Assembly: GCF_000585215.1 (NCBI RefSeq)
Contig: NZ_AONC01000042.1
Coordinates: 1-42,678 of the forward strand
Direction of reading: 5' to 3'
DNA length: 42,678 nt
Source: Imhoffiella purpurea
GTDB lineage: Bacteria; Pseudomonadota; Gammaproteobacteria; Chromatiales; Chromatiaceae
Part shown: in pieces, positions 1-11,330 of the stretch
Layout: every line of letters starts with the position of its first letter
Position numbering within the stretch: the first letter of the stretch is position 1
Notes under the pieces: generated by a model
Told to the model about the DNA's origin: nothing
What the model saw: only the letters and a program-made list of their open reading frames with translations
Database searches by the model: none
Position numbers and translations under genes: made by a program

Positions 1-13
1 GGGCTTTATCCCG

Positions 14-50
14 AAACCCCTGACTCCCATAAGGAGCCAGGGGTTTCTTC
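14..50 (+). terminator. Rho-independent terminator of an upstream gene
   Basis: A hairpin runs from 14 to 46. Arms AAACCCCTG/CAGGGGTTT and CTCC/GGAG are separated by one A-C mismatch, with a 5-base loop. The sequence after it is T-rich (TTTCTTCTTT). It reads as a classical intrinsic terminator on the plus strand for a gene ending before the window. The three A's on the left arm could make it partly bidirectional and so also serve the minus-strand deaminase gene that stops at 156. Confidence 0.8.
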
Positions 51-68
51 TTTGCGCGTGAGAAAATA

Positions 69-97
69 AAACCGCAATGACGCTAAGGGCGCGAAGA
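69..97. repeat. Dispersed AACCGC...GACGC...GCGAAG repeat
   Basis: The sequence AAACCGCAATGACGCTAAGG followed by GCGCGAAG resembles the stretch at 10086-10104 (AACCGCGAAGGACGCGAAG). Both lie in intergenic DNA next to gene ends. This looks like one arm of a family of dispersed intergenic repeats. Only one arm is evident here; the paired arm is seen at the second copy. Confidence 0.4.
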
Positions 98-155
98 GAT
101 GCGCCCTATTGGATGATGATTTTTATGTTTGAAGGTTCGAGGACTTTGTCTGCCT

Positions 156-1478
156 TTATCCCTGGTGATGCTCTGCCAGACGGCTTCCCCAGACCTGTGC
201 GGCTGAGATCGTTTCGGCCGGATTCAGGGTCAATGGGGCGCCGTCCTTGATGACCTGATGTCCTTGAATCCATACCTGACGCACCTGATGCCGTCCAGCG
301 GCATACACGAGGTGAGAGGTTGGATTGTAGAGCGGTTGCGTGTGCGAATCGCGAAGATCGACGGCGACCAGATCGGCCGATTTTCCCACTTCCAGAGATC
401 CTATTTCGTCATCCAATCCAAGTGCTTTGGCACCATTGATCGTCGCCATGCGCAGTGCGGCATGGGCTGGAACGGCCGCTGCCGAGTTTGCGACCCCTTT
501 GCCGAGCAGGGCTGCCGTGCGCATCTCGCCCAGCAGGTTGAGATCGTTGTTGCTGGCGGCTCCGTCCGTTCCGAGCGCGACATTGACACCTGCGCTCAGC
601 AGTTTGGCGACCGGACAGAATCCGCTGGCAAGCTTCAGGTTCGATTCCGGGCAGTGCACGACGTGTGCTCCAGTCTCGGCGAGCCGCTGGATCTCGTCGT
701 CTTCCAGTTGGGTCATATGGATGGATGCCAGGGATGGACCCATCAGGCCGAGTCGGTCGATTCGGGCGAAGGGTCTCTCGCCATGATCCCGCAGCGACTG
801 GACGACCTCGTCGTGCGTTTCGTGGAGATGGAGGTGAATGGGAACCTCCAGCTCATCGGCCAGCGCTGCGAGGCGTTGCAGCGGGGCATCGGAGACCGCA
901 TAGGGCGAATGGGGGGCGAAGGCGACTCGGATCAATGGGTGATCGCGATACTGATCCTGCAGTGCCAGTCCTTTGGCGATGTACTGGTCCGCGGAATCGG
1001 CATAGCCGGTCGGAAAGTCGACCACGATCATGCCGATGACGGCACGCATGCCGGCCTCTGCCGTTACCTGGGCGGTGACCTCCGGGTAGAAATACATGTC
1101 GTTGTAACAGGTGACCCCGCCGCGCAGCATCTCCAGTACGGCCAGCCGGGTGCCGTCGCCGACGAAGCTCGGGTCGACCCAGCGCTTCTCGGTCGGCCAG
1201 ATGTGATCGTGAAGCCAGGTCATGAGCGGCAGATCGTCCGCCAATCCGCGCATCAGGGTCATGGCCGCGTGGGTATGGGCGTTGACCAAACCGGGGATGA
1301 GCGCATGTCCGGGCAGCTCGATCACCCGCTCGGCCTGGATCGAGCGCCGAGCCTCCTCGTAGGGGAGGACGGCCTGTATACGACCGTCCGCGATGGCGAC
1401 GGCGTGGTCGGTCAGTTGCCGATTCTTTGGATCGACGGGAAGCACCCATTGCGCATGAATGAGGAGTTCGGCTTGCAT
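156..1478 (-). CDS. mtaD: 5-methylthioadenosine/S-adenosylhomocysteine deaminase-type amidohydrolase
   Basis: This 440-residue amidohydrolase of the TRZ/ATZ/MtaD family should deaminate methylthioadenosine (or SAH/adenosine) in the cytoplasm with a divalent metal. The N-terminal HTH metal motif sits in [13 protein letters not shown], followed by the mid-domain HLHLHET motif and the late GTDGAASNN motif with the metal-binding Asp. Length fits the family. An ATG 48 bases further upstream is in frame. The start at 1478 is preferred because AAAGGA lies about 6 bases before it on the minus strand and the family begins with a short strand such as MQAELLIHA. It is divergent from mtnA with a 68-base gap, which supports a role in methylthioadenosine salvage. 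Exact substrate preference is inferred. Confidence 0.88.
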   Translation of the reverse strand: MQAELLIHAQWVLPVDPKNRQLTDHAVAIADGRIQAVLPYEEARRSIQAERVIELPGHALIPGLVNAHTHAAMTLMRGLADDLPLMTWLHDHIWPTEKRWVDPSFVGDGTRLAVLEMLRGGVTCYNDMYFYPEVTAQVTAEAGMRAVIGMIVVDFPTGYADSADQYIAKGLALQDQYRDHPLIRVAFAPHSPYAVSDAPLQRLAALADELEVPIHLHLHETHDEVVQSLRDHGERPFARIDRLGLMGPSLASIHMTQLEDDEIQRLAETGAHVVHCPESNLKLASGFCPVAKLLSAGVNVALGTDGAASNNDLNLLGEMRTAALLGKGVANSAAAVPAHAALRMATINGAKALGLDDEIGSLEVGKSADLVAVDLRDSHTQPLYNPTSHLVYAAGRHQVRQVWIQGHQVIKDGAPLTLNPAETISAAQVWGSRLAEHHQG

Positions 1479-1546
1479 CGCTCGGTCCTTTGGTTGTGGC
1501 TGCGAATAAGAGAGAATGCGCGGCAAAATGCCATAAGGAGCCTTCG

Positions 1547-2602
1547 ATGAAAACCACGACCCCGACCGTTCCGACCCCAGACGATGCCGCCGTCTGGCAC
1601 GAGGGCCGTCTCTATCTCGCGGATCAGCGCATCCTGCCCGAACGGGCCGAGTTCCTCTCCTACGATCGGGCGGACGCGGTCGCGGATGCGATTCGGGCGA
1701 TGGTCGTCCGCGGGGCCCCCGCCATCGGTGTCGCCGCGGCCTATGGCGTCGTGCTGGCCGGGCGCTCGGCCTTCGCCTCGGCTGGGAGCGACTGGAAGAC
1801 GGCGATCGAGGCCGACCTGGAGCGCTTGGCCGCCTCGCGCCCCACGGCGGTCAATCTTTTCTGGGCGATCCGTCGTATGCGTGCGCTGATCGAGCAGCTG
1901 GATACGACCGACCCGACCGAGCGTCTGCTTCGGGAGGCGATCGCCATCCATGACGAGGATCGCGCGGCGAACCGTCGTCTCGGCGATCTGGGGGCCGAAT
2001 TGATCGAGGGGCCGACCGAGGTCATCACCCATTGCAATGCCGGTGCGGCTGCCACCGGCGGTTACGGCACTGCGCTTGGGGTGGTGCGCAGCGCCTACGC
2101 CGCCGGCAAGATCACCCGGGTCTATGCCGACGAGACGCGTCCCTGGATGCAGGGATCGCGTCTCACAGCCTGGGAACTCATGCACGACGGCATTCCGGTG
2201 ACCCTGCAGGCGGATGGTGCCGCGGCCAGCCTGATGGCGACTGGAGGCGTAGGCTGGGTGATCGTGGGCTCGGACCGCATCGCGGCCAACGGCGACGTTG
2301 CCAACAAGATCGGAACCTATGGCCTGGCCGTGATGGCCAAATATCATGGGATCAAATTCATGGTGGCGGCGCCTACCTCGACCATCGACATGGAGGTCGC
2401 CTCGGGTGCCGAGATCCCGATCGAGGAGCGCGATCCGGAGGAACTCCTGAGCTGCGGCGGACGGCGTCTGGCCCCTGAGGGTTGCGTCGCCCGCAATCCG
2501 GTCTTCGACGTCACCCCCGCCTCTCTCGTGGATGCGATCGTCACCGAGAAAGGGGTCGTCTTGGATCCGACGCCGGAGAAGATGTGCGAACTCATGCGTT
2601 GA
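1547..2602 (+). CDS. mtnA: S-methyl-5-thioribose-1-phosphate isomerase
   Basis: MtnA (351 residues) isomerises methylthioribose-1-phosphate to methylthioribulose-1-phosphate in methionine salvage. Family signatures are clear: [14 protein letters not shown], the catalytic cysteine region [32 protein letters not shown], and the catalytic Asp in [20 protein letters not shown]. The start at 1547 has AAGGAG at 1535-1540, seven bases upstream. An in-frame start at 1490 lacks this and would read into the promoter of the divergent deaminase gene. No mtnP, mtnK or later salvage gene is in the window, so the product may feed either the classical pathway or the methylthioadenosine-isoprenoid shunt known in phototrophs. 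Confidence 0.95.
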   Translation: MKTTTPTVPTPDDAAVWHEGRLYLADQRILPERAEFLSYDRADAVADAIRAMVVRGAPAIGVAAAYGVVLAGRSAFASAGSDWKTAIEADLERLAASRPTAVNLFWAIRRMRALIEQLDTTDPTERLLREAIAIHDEDRAANRRLGDLGAELIEGPTEVITHCNAGAAATGGYGTALGVVRSAYAAGKITRVYADETRPWMQGSRLTAWELMHDGIPVTLQADGAAASLMATGGVGWVIVGSDRIAANGDVANKIGTYGLAVMAKYHGIKFMVAAPTSTIDMEVASGAEIPIEERDPEELLSCGGRRLAPEGCVARNPVFDVTPASLVDAIVTEKGVVLDPTPEKMCELMR

Positions 2603-2618
2603 GCTGCCCTTCCGTCGT

Positions 2619-2655
2619 GCCGGGATGAGGGGGCGATCCAGACCCTCATGCCGGC
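2619..2655 (+). terminator. Stable hairpin after mtnA, no U-tract
   Basis: GCCGGGATGAGGG (2619-2631) and CCCTCATGCCGGC (2643-2655) pair at 12 of 13 positions with an 11-base loop, starting 16 bases after the mtnA stop. No run of T follows, so it is not a textbook intrinsic terminator. It may stabilise the mRNA 3' end or act with Rho. Confidence 0.45.
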
Positions 2656-2685
2656 GTGACCGATGGTGCAAAGGGGGCCCTCAAG

Positions 2686-3765
2686 ATGCCTTGTAGACAA
2701 TGCCGAAAGCCCCCCGTGCTGTTCGAAGGTCAGGGCGATCTTTTGATCACCTGCAGCGTGCGCGAGCTGCTCGACAAGGTCGTCGAGGTTCTCGACCGAT
2801 ACGGCTTCGTTCAGTCACGGGACGATATGGTGGTCACGCTCGCGGATACCCGTCTGGTCGAGTTCCTGGAGACTGTGCGCGATTCGCGGCCGTTCAACGC
2901 GAGCGAGGCCGCCGACATCTCGGTCCTGCAACTTGCGTCGGGCGAGGTATTGAGCTTTCAGAGCTTCAATCGGGCACGGACGCTGGACCTTTGGCTGGAA
3001 CTGCTGGATGCGCGCGATCTGGTCGAGGTGGTCGCCCGGAAATCCTTCCTATCCTGGTTCCAGCCCATTCTGAGCGCGACAGACGGTTCGGTCGTGGGCC
3101 ACGAATCCTTGCTGCGCGCCAGACGTCCGGACGGTGGGCTGATGTTTCCCGGTGAGATCTTTTCCAAGGCGCTCACCAGCGATCTGCTGTTCCAGGTGGA
3201 TCGGCTCGCTCGGGTCTCGGCCTTGCGCTGCGCGGCGCACGTTGGGGTCGAGGGTCTGCTGTTTATCAATTTCGTTCCGACGGCCATCTACGACCCCGCG
3301 CACTGTCTGCAGACCACGGTTCGTTGGGCGAATCGGCTCGGTTTCGAGCCGCATCAGATCGTGTTCGAAGTGGTCGAGACCGAGAAGGTCGAAGACATCG
3401 ATCACCTCAAGCGCATTCTCGACTTCTATCGCGAGGTCGGCTATCGCGTCGCCTTGGACGACGTGGGCAGCGGCTATGCCTCCCTCAATCTCCTGGCATT
3501 GCTCAAGCCCGACATCATCAAGGTGGACATGGGAATCATGCGCCATATCCATCTCGACCGCGAACGTCAGGCTATCTTCAAGGCGCTCGTCGGTATCGCG
3601 CGCGAGCTCGGTATTCAGGTCCTGGCCGAGGGGCTCGAGTCCGAGGGCGAGCTGGCATATGCCGTCGAGCATGGCGCCGATCTGGTTCAGGGCTATTTGT
3701 TCGCCAGGCCCGCGCCCGATCTGAGCGTTCCGGATGGAATCGGGTACTGGAACGATCGGGCTTGA
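2686..3765 (+). CDS. EAL-domain cyclic-di-GMP phosphodiesterase with N-terminal CxxC motif
   Basis: This 359-residue cytoplasmic protein has a C-terminal EAL domain (about residues 120-355). The EAL signature is ESL (GHESLLRAR, E140). Other catalytic positions are retained: Asn in LFINF, Glu in FEVVETE, the Asp pair in ALDDVGSGYAS, Lys in DIIKVD, Glu in LAEGLES and VQGYLFARP. Hydrolysis of c-di-GMP is therefore plausible. The N-terminus starts MPCRQC, a small CxxC knuckle not part of the EAL fold, followed by an unassigned region of about 110 residues. ATG 2686 is chosen because AAAGGGGG at 2670-2677 is well spaced. A GTG at 2656 is an in-frame alternative that would add 10 residues. There is no membrane segment. 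The gene stands alone between mtnA and gyrA. Confidence 0.85.
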   Translation: MPCRQCRKPPVLFEGQGDLLITCSVRELLDKVVEVLDRYGFVQSRDDMVVTLADTRLVEFLETVRDSRPFNASEAADISVLQLASGEVLSFQSFNRARTLDLWLELLDARDLVEVVARKSFLSWFQPILSATDGSVVGHESLLRARRPDGGLMFPGEIFSKALTSDLLFQVDRLARVSALRCAAHVGVEGLLFINFVPTAIYDPAHCLQTTVRWANRLGFEPHQIVFEVVETEKVEDIDHLKRILDFYREVGYRVALDDVGSGYASLNLLALLKPDIIKVDMGIMRHIHLDRERQAIFKALVGIARELGIQVLAEGLESEGELAYAVEHGADLVQGYLFARPAPDLSVPDGIGYWNDRA

Positions 3766-3822
3766 GCTGGTCGGCCAAGGAGAAGCGGTATCGCCTGGCG
3801 AGGATGCAGGTGTCGGCGGTGA

Positions 3823-3851
3823 GAGCGGCTCATGCCCTGTCATGATAGAAT
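3823..3851 (+). promoter_or_regulatory. Candidate extended -10 promoter for gyrA
   Basis: TGATAGAAT at 3843-3851 fits an extended -10 element (TG-N-TAGAAT), about 75 bases before the gyrA ATG. No good -35 hexamer is seen. The same TAGAAT hexamer precedes gltX and glnS. Confidence 0.4.
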
Positions 3852-3927
3852 CGACCGGTTTAGAACAGCCTGATGTGGCGTCGCGCGAGACGTCATAAGG
3901 GTCTCACCAAGTCGGTTCATCACGCCC

Positions 3928-6558
<2,631 letters not shown>

Positions 6559-6584
6559 CCGAAACCTCTATGGGGAATGTCAGA

Positions 6585-7667
6585 ATGGCTCGCGTCTACA
6601 ACTTCAGCGCCGGTCCGGCGATGCTGCCCGAACCGGTCCTCTCCCAGGCACGGGACGAGATGCTCGATTGGCAGGGAAGCGGCATGTGCGTGGCCGAGAT
6701 GAGCCACCGCGGCAAGGAATTCATGTCCATCGCCGCCCAAGCCGAGGCCGATCTGCGCGAGCTGTTGAAGATCCCGGCCAACTACAAGGTGCTCTTTCTG
6801 CAGGGTGGCGCCTCGACCCAGTTCTCCGCCGTACCCATGAACCTGCTGCACGGCGGGGGCAAGGCCGATTACCTCAACACGGGGTCCTGGTCGAAGAAGG
6901 CTATCGCCGAGGCGCGCCGCTTCTGCGAGGTGAACGTTGCCGCGGCCACCGACGACTGCAAGTTCACCCGTGCCCCCACTCAGGAAGAGCTCGCGCTCGG
7001 CGCGGAGGCGGCCTACGTCCACTACACCCCGAACGAGACCATCGAGGGCGTGGAGTTCCCCTATGTGCCCGAGACCAACGGCAAGCCTCTGGTCGCCGAT
7101 ATGTCCTCGACCCTGCTGTCGCGCCCGGTCGATGTCTCCAAGTACGGTCTCATCTATGCCGGGGCACAGAAGAACATCGGCCCGGCCGGGCTGACCATCG
7201 TCATCGTGCGCGAGGATCTCATCGGCCAGCCCATCGCCGGCACCCCGACCATGCTCGACTACAAGGTCCAGGCCGACGGCGATTCCATGTACAACACCCC
7301 GCCGACCTATGCCTGGTATCTGGCCGGACTGGTGTTCCAATGGCTCAAGGACAAGGGCGGGCTGGAGGCCATGGCCGAGATCAACGCCCGTAAGGCGAAG
7401 CGTCTCTACGACATCATCGACGCCTCCGCCTTCTACAACAATCCGGTCGATCCCCAGGCCCGCTCCTGGATGAACGTCCCCTTCACCCTGGCCAATCCGG
7501 AACTGGACGACCGCTTCCTCAAGGAGGCCAAGTCCGCCGGTCTGACCACCCTCAAGGGGCACAGGTCCGTCGGCGGCATGCGCGCGAGCATCTACAACGC
7601 CATGCCCGAAGAAGGGGTTGAGGCGCTGGTCGCTTTCATGCAAGAGTTCGAGCGCACGCAGGGCTGA
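6585..7667 (+). CDS. serC: Phosphoserine aminotransferase
   Basis: SerC (360 residues) converts 3-phosphohydroxypyruvate and glutamate to phosphoserine in serine synthesis, and a related step in pyridoxal phosphate synthesis. The class V aminotransferase fold is evident. The PLP lysine is K196 in [11 protein letters not shown], and the start [15 protein letters not shown] and the motif [11 protein letters not shown] are typical. ATG 6585 is preferred over the ATG at 6570 because it gives the family length and start, and GGGGA lies just upstream. It follows gyrA closely and precedes serA, the previous enzyme of the same pathway. Confidence 0.95.
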   Translation: MARVYNFSAGPAMLPEPVLSQARDEMLDWQGSGMCVAEMSHRGKEFMSIAAQAEADLRELLKIPANYKVLFLQGGASTQFSAVPMNLLHGGGKADYLNTGSWSKKAIAEARRFCEVNVAAATDDCKFTRAPTQEELALGAEAAYVHYTPNETIEGVEFPYVPETNGKPLVADMSSTLLSRPVDVSKYGLIYAGAQKNIGPAGLTIVIVREDLIGQPIAGTPTMLDYKVQADGDSMYNTPPTYAWYLAGLVFQWLKDKGGLEAMAEINARKAKRLYDIIDASAFYNNPVDPQARSWMNVPFTLANPELDDRFLKEAKSAGLTTLKGHRSVGGMRASIYNAMPEEGVEALVAFMQEFERTQG

Positions 7668-7668
7668 A

Positions 7669-7762
7669 TTCAGTGGGCAGCGATCAGTGGTCGGTCGTCG
7701 GCCGCCTGTGGCTCCGGCCGCTGATGCTCCCCACTTCTTCTCACTGAACGCTGTTCACTGAC
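7669..7762. repeat. Inverted-repeat element with heptad-periodic arms (copy 1)
   Basis: The 110-base serC-serA gap contains left arm TTCAGTGGGCAGCGATCAGT at 7669-7688 and right arm ACTGAACGCTGTTCACTGAC at 7743-7762. Over the longer 22-base arms 7669-7690 and 7741-7762, 17 of 22 positions pair, plus G-T wobbles. Within each arm the CAG or CTG core recurs every 7 bases. The centre holds a smaller CGGCCG...CGGCCG hairpin. The architecture matches the larger element at 18302-18456. It starts right at the serC stop and may affect expression of serA. Confidence 0.6.
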
Positions 7763-7777
7763 GAGCCACGACTTCCT

Positions 7778-8947
7778 ATGTTCAAGATCCAGACGTTGAA
7801 TAACATCTCCGTGGTCGGCCTGGAGCGGCTTCCGCGCGACTTCTACGAGGTGGCATCCGAGATCAGCCACCCGGACGCCATCCTGGTCCGCTCGGCCAAG
7901 ATGCACGACATGGAGATTCCGGAGACCGTCAAGGCCATCGGTCGCGCCGGGGCGGGAACCAACAATGTCCCGGTGGCGGACATGACCGCTCGCGGCGTGG
8001 CCGTGTTCAATGCGCCCGGTGCCAATGCCAACGCGGTCAAGGAACTGGTGCTCGCCGGTATGCTGATGAGCGCGCGCAACATACCCCAGGCATGGCATTT
8101 CGCCCGCGGCCTGTCGGGCGAGGACGCGGCGATCAACGAGGCGGTCGAGTCCGGCAAGAAGCGGTTCGCCGGTTTCGAGCTGCCTGGGCGGACACTCGGC
8201 GTGATCGGACTCGGCGCCATCGGGGTCAGGGTCGCCAACGCGGCGCGCGCCCTCGGCATGCAGGTCATCGGTTACGATCCGAGTATCACCGTGAGCCGAG
8301 CCTGGCAGCTCGAGAGGGACGTCCAGGCCGCGCTCAGCATCGACGATCTGCTGTCGCGCTCCGATTTCGTCACCTTCCACGTGCCGCTCAACGAGCACAC
8401 CAGACACATGATCAATGCCGAGCGCATCCAGCTGATGCCCAAGGGGGCGGTACTGCTGAATTTCTCGCGCTCCGGCATCCTCGACGACGACGCCGTGGTC
8501 ACCGCCCTGGATCAGGGCCATCTCTACGCCTATTGCTGCGACTTTCCGAGCAACCTGCTGAAGGACCATCCGCGCGTCATCACCTTGCCCCATCTGGGCG
8601 CCTCGACCAAGGAGGCCGAGGACAACTGCGCCATCATGGTCGCCGATCAGGTCCGCGACTATCTTGAGAACGGCAACGTGACCAACTCGGTCAATTTCCC
8701 CGAGATCAGCCTGCCGCGCACCGGTGGCCAGCGACTGGCGATCGTCAACAGCAACGTGCCGAACATGGTCGGTCAGATCTCGACCGATCTGGCCGATGCC
8801 GGGATCAATATCGTCGACATGCTCAACCGCTCGCGCGCGGATGTCGCCGTGACCCTGATCGATCTCGAGCAGCCCTGTCCCGCGGATACAGTGGCGCGGA
8901 TTCGGGCGATCCATGGGGTGCTCTCGGTGCGCTGCCTCGGCTGCTGA
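7778..8947 (+). CDS. serA: D-3-phosphoglycerate dehydrogenase, short form with ACT domain
   Basis: SerA (389 residues) oxidises 3-phosphoglycerate to phosphohydroxypyruvate with NAD, the first step of serine synthesis. The Rossmann glycine motif is in GVIGLGAIGVRVANAA. The substrate/catalytic residues are in NFSRSGILDD (Arg) and LPHLGASTKEAEDN (His). A C-terminal ACT domain (about 318-389, from QRLAIVNSNVPNMVG) would bind an effector such as serine. Length fits the compact ACT-only type and not the longer ASB-containing type. No clear Shine-Dalgarno precedes the ATG. It lies downstream of serC across the heptad-repeat element. Confidence 0.93.
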   Translation: MFKIQTLNNISVVGLERLPRDFYEVASEISHPDAILVRSAKMHDMEIPETVKAIGRAGAGTNNVPVADMTARGVAVFNAPGANANAVKELVLAGMLMSARNIPQAWHFARGLSGEDAAINEAVESGKKRFAGFELPGRTLGVIGLGAIGVRVANAARALGMQVIGYDPSITVSRAWQLERDVQAALSIDDLLSRSDFVTFHVPLNEHTRHMINAERIQLMPKGAVLLNFSRSGILDDDAVVTALDQGHLYAYCCDFPSNLLKDHPRVITLPHLGASTKEAEDNCAIMVADQVRDYLENGNVTNSVNFPEISLPRTGGQRLAIVNSNVPNMVGQISTDLADAGINIVDMLNRSRADVAVTLIDLEQPCPADTVARIRAIHGVLSVRCLGC

Positions 8948-8962
8948 CCGGAGGCATCGACG

Positions 8963-10060
8963 ATGACGACAGGCAGCACGGAAGACGAGCTCGACGCGGT
9001 CCGCCAGCGGATCGACGACATCGATCAGGAGATTCTGCAGCTGATCAGCGAGCGCGCCCGCTGCGCCCAGCGGGTCGCGCACATCAAGACGGAATCCGAT
9101 GGACGGGCGGTGCAGTTCTACCGTCCGGAGCGCGAGGTCTCGATCCTGCGCCGGATCAAGGAATCCAATCCCGGACCGCTCGACGGCGAGGAGATGGCAC
9201 GTCTCTTCCGCGAGATCATGTCCGCCTGTCTGGCCCTGGAGCGTCCGCTCAACGCCGCCTTTCTCGGGCCCGAGGGAACCTTCACCCAGGCCGCCGCCAT
9301 CAAGCATTTCGGTCACTCGGTCGTCACCAAGGCGATGGCGACCATCGACGAGATCTTCCGCGAGGTCGAGGCCGGCGCCTGCGATTTCGGCGTGGTGCCG
9401 GTCGAGAACTCCACCGAGGGCGTGGTCAACCATACCCTGGATCTCTTCATGAGTTCGCCGCTGCGCATCACCGGCGAGGTGTCGCTGCGGATTCATCATC
9501 ATCTGATGAGCAAGGAAACCGATCTCGCCGCGATCCGCACCATCTATTCGCATCAGCAATCGCTCGCCCAGTGCCGCGGCTGGCTCGATCGCTATCTTCC
9601 GCATGCCGAGCGCGTTCCGGTCGGCAGCAACGCCGATGCGGCGCGGATCGCGGCGGACGATCCGGGAGGCGCCGCCGTCGCCGGGTTCCAGGCGGCCGAG
9701 ATCTACGGTCTCGAGGTGCTCGCCGAGCGGATCGAGGACGATCCGGGCAATACCACCCGCTTCCTGGTGATCGGCAAGCAGGATTCACCGCCGAGCGGAC
9801 AGGACAAGACCAGCCTGCTGCTCTCCTGCCGCAACAAGTCGGGTGGCCTGCACGCCCTGCTGCTGCCGCTGGCGGCCCACGGGATCAGCATGACCCGTAT
9901 CGAGTCGCGCCCCTCGCGCCGCGGCATCTGGGACTACGTCTTCTTCATCGACATCATGGGACACCGTCAGGACCTGCCGGTCGCCGCAGCCTTGGAGCAT
10001 CTGGAGAAGGATGCCCTGCTGTTCAAGGTCCTGGGCTCCTATCCGGTGGCCGTGATGTGA
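8963..10060 (+). CDS. pheA: Bifunctional chorismate mutase / prephenate dehydratase (P-protein)
   Basis: PheA (365 residues) makes prephenate from chorismate, then phenylpyruvate. An AroQ-type chorismate mutase occupies about residues 5-95 (DELDAVRQRIDDIDQEILQL onward). It is followed by the dehydratase domain with FLGPEGTFTQAA, PVENSTEGVVNHTLD and the catalytic NTTRF motif. A C-terminal ACT domain with ESRPSRRGIWDY would give phenylalanine feedback control. GGAGG lies 8 bases before the ATG. It is 15 bases after serA and continues the serC-serA-pheA-hisC-tyrA order. Confidence 0.96.
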   Translation: MTTGSTEDELDAVRQRIDDIDQEILQLISERARCAQRVAHIKTESDGRAVQFYRPEREVSILRRIKESNPGPLDGEEMARLFREIMSACLALERPLNAAFLGPEGTFTQAAAIKHFGHSVVTKAMATIDEIFREVEAGACDFGVVPVENSTEGVVNHTLDLFMSSPLRITGEVSLRIHHHLMSKETDLAAIRTIYSHQQSLAQCRGWLDRYLPHAERVPVGSNADAARIAADDPGGAAVAGFQAAEIYGLEVLAERIEDDPGNTTRFLVIGKQDSPPSGQDKTSLLLSCRNKSGGLHALLLPLAAHGISMTRIESRPSRRGIWDYVFFIDIMGHRQDLPVAAALEHLEKDALLFKVLGSYPVAVM

Positions 10061-10085
10061 TCATCCAACCGGAATACGGCCATTG

Positions 10086-10176
10086 AACCGCGAAGGACGC
10101 GAAGCGTTCGAGCGTCGGGATGGGGCATGCATGGATGCGTCGTTCCATCTCGTCGAATGTTTTTCGCCTCTGCGGT
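10086..10176. repeat. Dispersed inverted repeat, AACCGC family (copy 2)
   Basis: The left arm AACCGCGAAGGACGCGAAG (10086-10104) resembles the sequence at 69-97. The right arm TTTTTCGCCTCTGCGGT (10160-10176) is its imperfect reverse complement. The element fills most of the 157-base pheA-hisC gap, which holds no gene. It appears to be a dispersed palindromic intergenic repeat. Confidence 0.45.
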
Positions 10177-10217
10177 GCCGATCGCCGGGTTCAGGTACAA
10201 CGCATGCGTGACTTCCA

Positions 10218-11330
10218 ATGACCCAAGCTGAAAATCCCTTCCTCGGCATCGCCGCACCCTGGATCTCCGGACTGAATCCCTATGTGCCGGGCAAGCCGGT
10301 GTCCGAACTGGAGCGCGAGCTCGGTATCCGCGACTCGGTGAAACTGGCCTCCAACGAGAATCCGCTCGGCCCGGGCGCCAAGGCGCGCGAGGCCATCGCC
10401 GCCTGTCTGGCCGAGCTCGGCCGCTATCCCGACGGCGGCGGTTTCGATTTGCGCCGCGCGCTCGCCGACTACCATCAGGTCTCGCCGGCTGCGATCACCA
10501 TCGGCAACGGCTCGAACGACATCCTGGACATCATCGCCCGCGTCTTTCTGCAACCGGGTGTCGAGTCCGTCTTCTCCGAGTATTCCTTCGCGGTCTATCC
10601 GATCGCGACCCAGTCGGTGGGTGCGACGGCGCGCGTCGCCAAGGCGCGCGATTACGGATACGATCTCGATGCCATGTCGGATCTGGTGAACGCGCGTACC
10701 CGCGTGGTCTGGATCGCCAACCCCAACAACCCGACGGGCACCTGGCTCTCGGCCGAGCGGCTCCGGTCCTTCATCGGCTCCCTGCCCAAGACCTGCATCG
10801 TGGTGGTGGACGAGGCCTATACCGAATACGTCTCCGAGCCGGACTTCCCGGACGCCACCCACTGGGTCGAGACCTTTCCCAACCTGATCGTGCTCCGGAC
10901 CTTCTCCAAGGCCCACGGTCTGGCCGCGCTGCGCGTCGGCTACGGCATCAGCGATCCGCGTCTCGCCGATCTGCTCAACCGCATTCGTCAGCCGTTCAAC
11001 GTCAACGCCCCGGCCCAGGCCGGGGCCGCGGCGGCCATCCACGACCGTGATCACGTCCGCGCCTCGGTCGAACTCAATCGCGCTGGCATGAAGCAGCTGA
11101 CCGGCGCCTTTCAGGAGATGGGGCTCGACTACATCCCCTCGGTCGGCAACTTCGTCATGCTCGATCTGGGGCGTCCGGCCGCCCCCATCAACGAGGCGCT
11201 GCTGAGGCTCGGGGTCATCGTGCGTCCGGTCGGGAACTATGGTCTGCCCAACCATTTGCGGATCAGCATCGGTCTGGAGCAGGAGAACGCCCGCTTCATC
11301 GCCGCGCTCAAGGACGTGCTCGCCGCATGA
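10218..11330 (+). CDS. hisC: Histidinol-phosphate aminotransferase family (probable aromatic/histidinol-P aminotransferase)
   Basis: This 370-residue class I/II aminotransferase of the HisC family has the PLP lysine at K231 in TFSKAHGLAALRVGYG. Other family motifs are SNENPLGPG, IGNGSNDILD and NPNNPTGTWL. Its position between pheA and tyrA suggests that it serves phenylalanine/tyrosine transamination, as HisC-like enzymes in this cluster often do in Pseudomonas relatives, possibly besides histidine synthesis. The last four bases overlap tyrA (ATGA), indicating translational coupling. The ATG at 10218 gives the typical N-terminus but has no strong Shine-Dalgarno. Confidence 0.92.
   Translation: MTQAENPFLGIAAPWISGLNPYVPGKPVSELERELGIRDSVKLASNENPLGPGAKAREAIAACLAELGRYPDGGGFDLRRALADYHQVSPAAITIGNGSNDILDIIARVFLQPGVESVFSEYSFAVYPIATQSVGATARVAKARDYGYDLDAMSDLVNARTRVVWIANPNNPTGTWLSAERLRSFIGSLPKTCIVVVDEAYTEYVSEPDFPDATHWVETFPNLIVLRTFSKAHGLAALRVGYGISDPRLADLLNRIRQPFNVNAPAQAGAAAAIHDRDHVRASVELNRAGMKQLTGAFQEMGLDYIPSVGNFVMLDLGRPAAPINEALLRLGVIVRPVGNYGLPNHLRISIGLEQENARFIAALKDVLAA

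Noticed and set aside
7670..9604. 644-codon minus-strand open frame
   Set aside because: It is antisense to serA and pheA, which have complete motifs. The frame has no recognisable domain.
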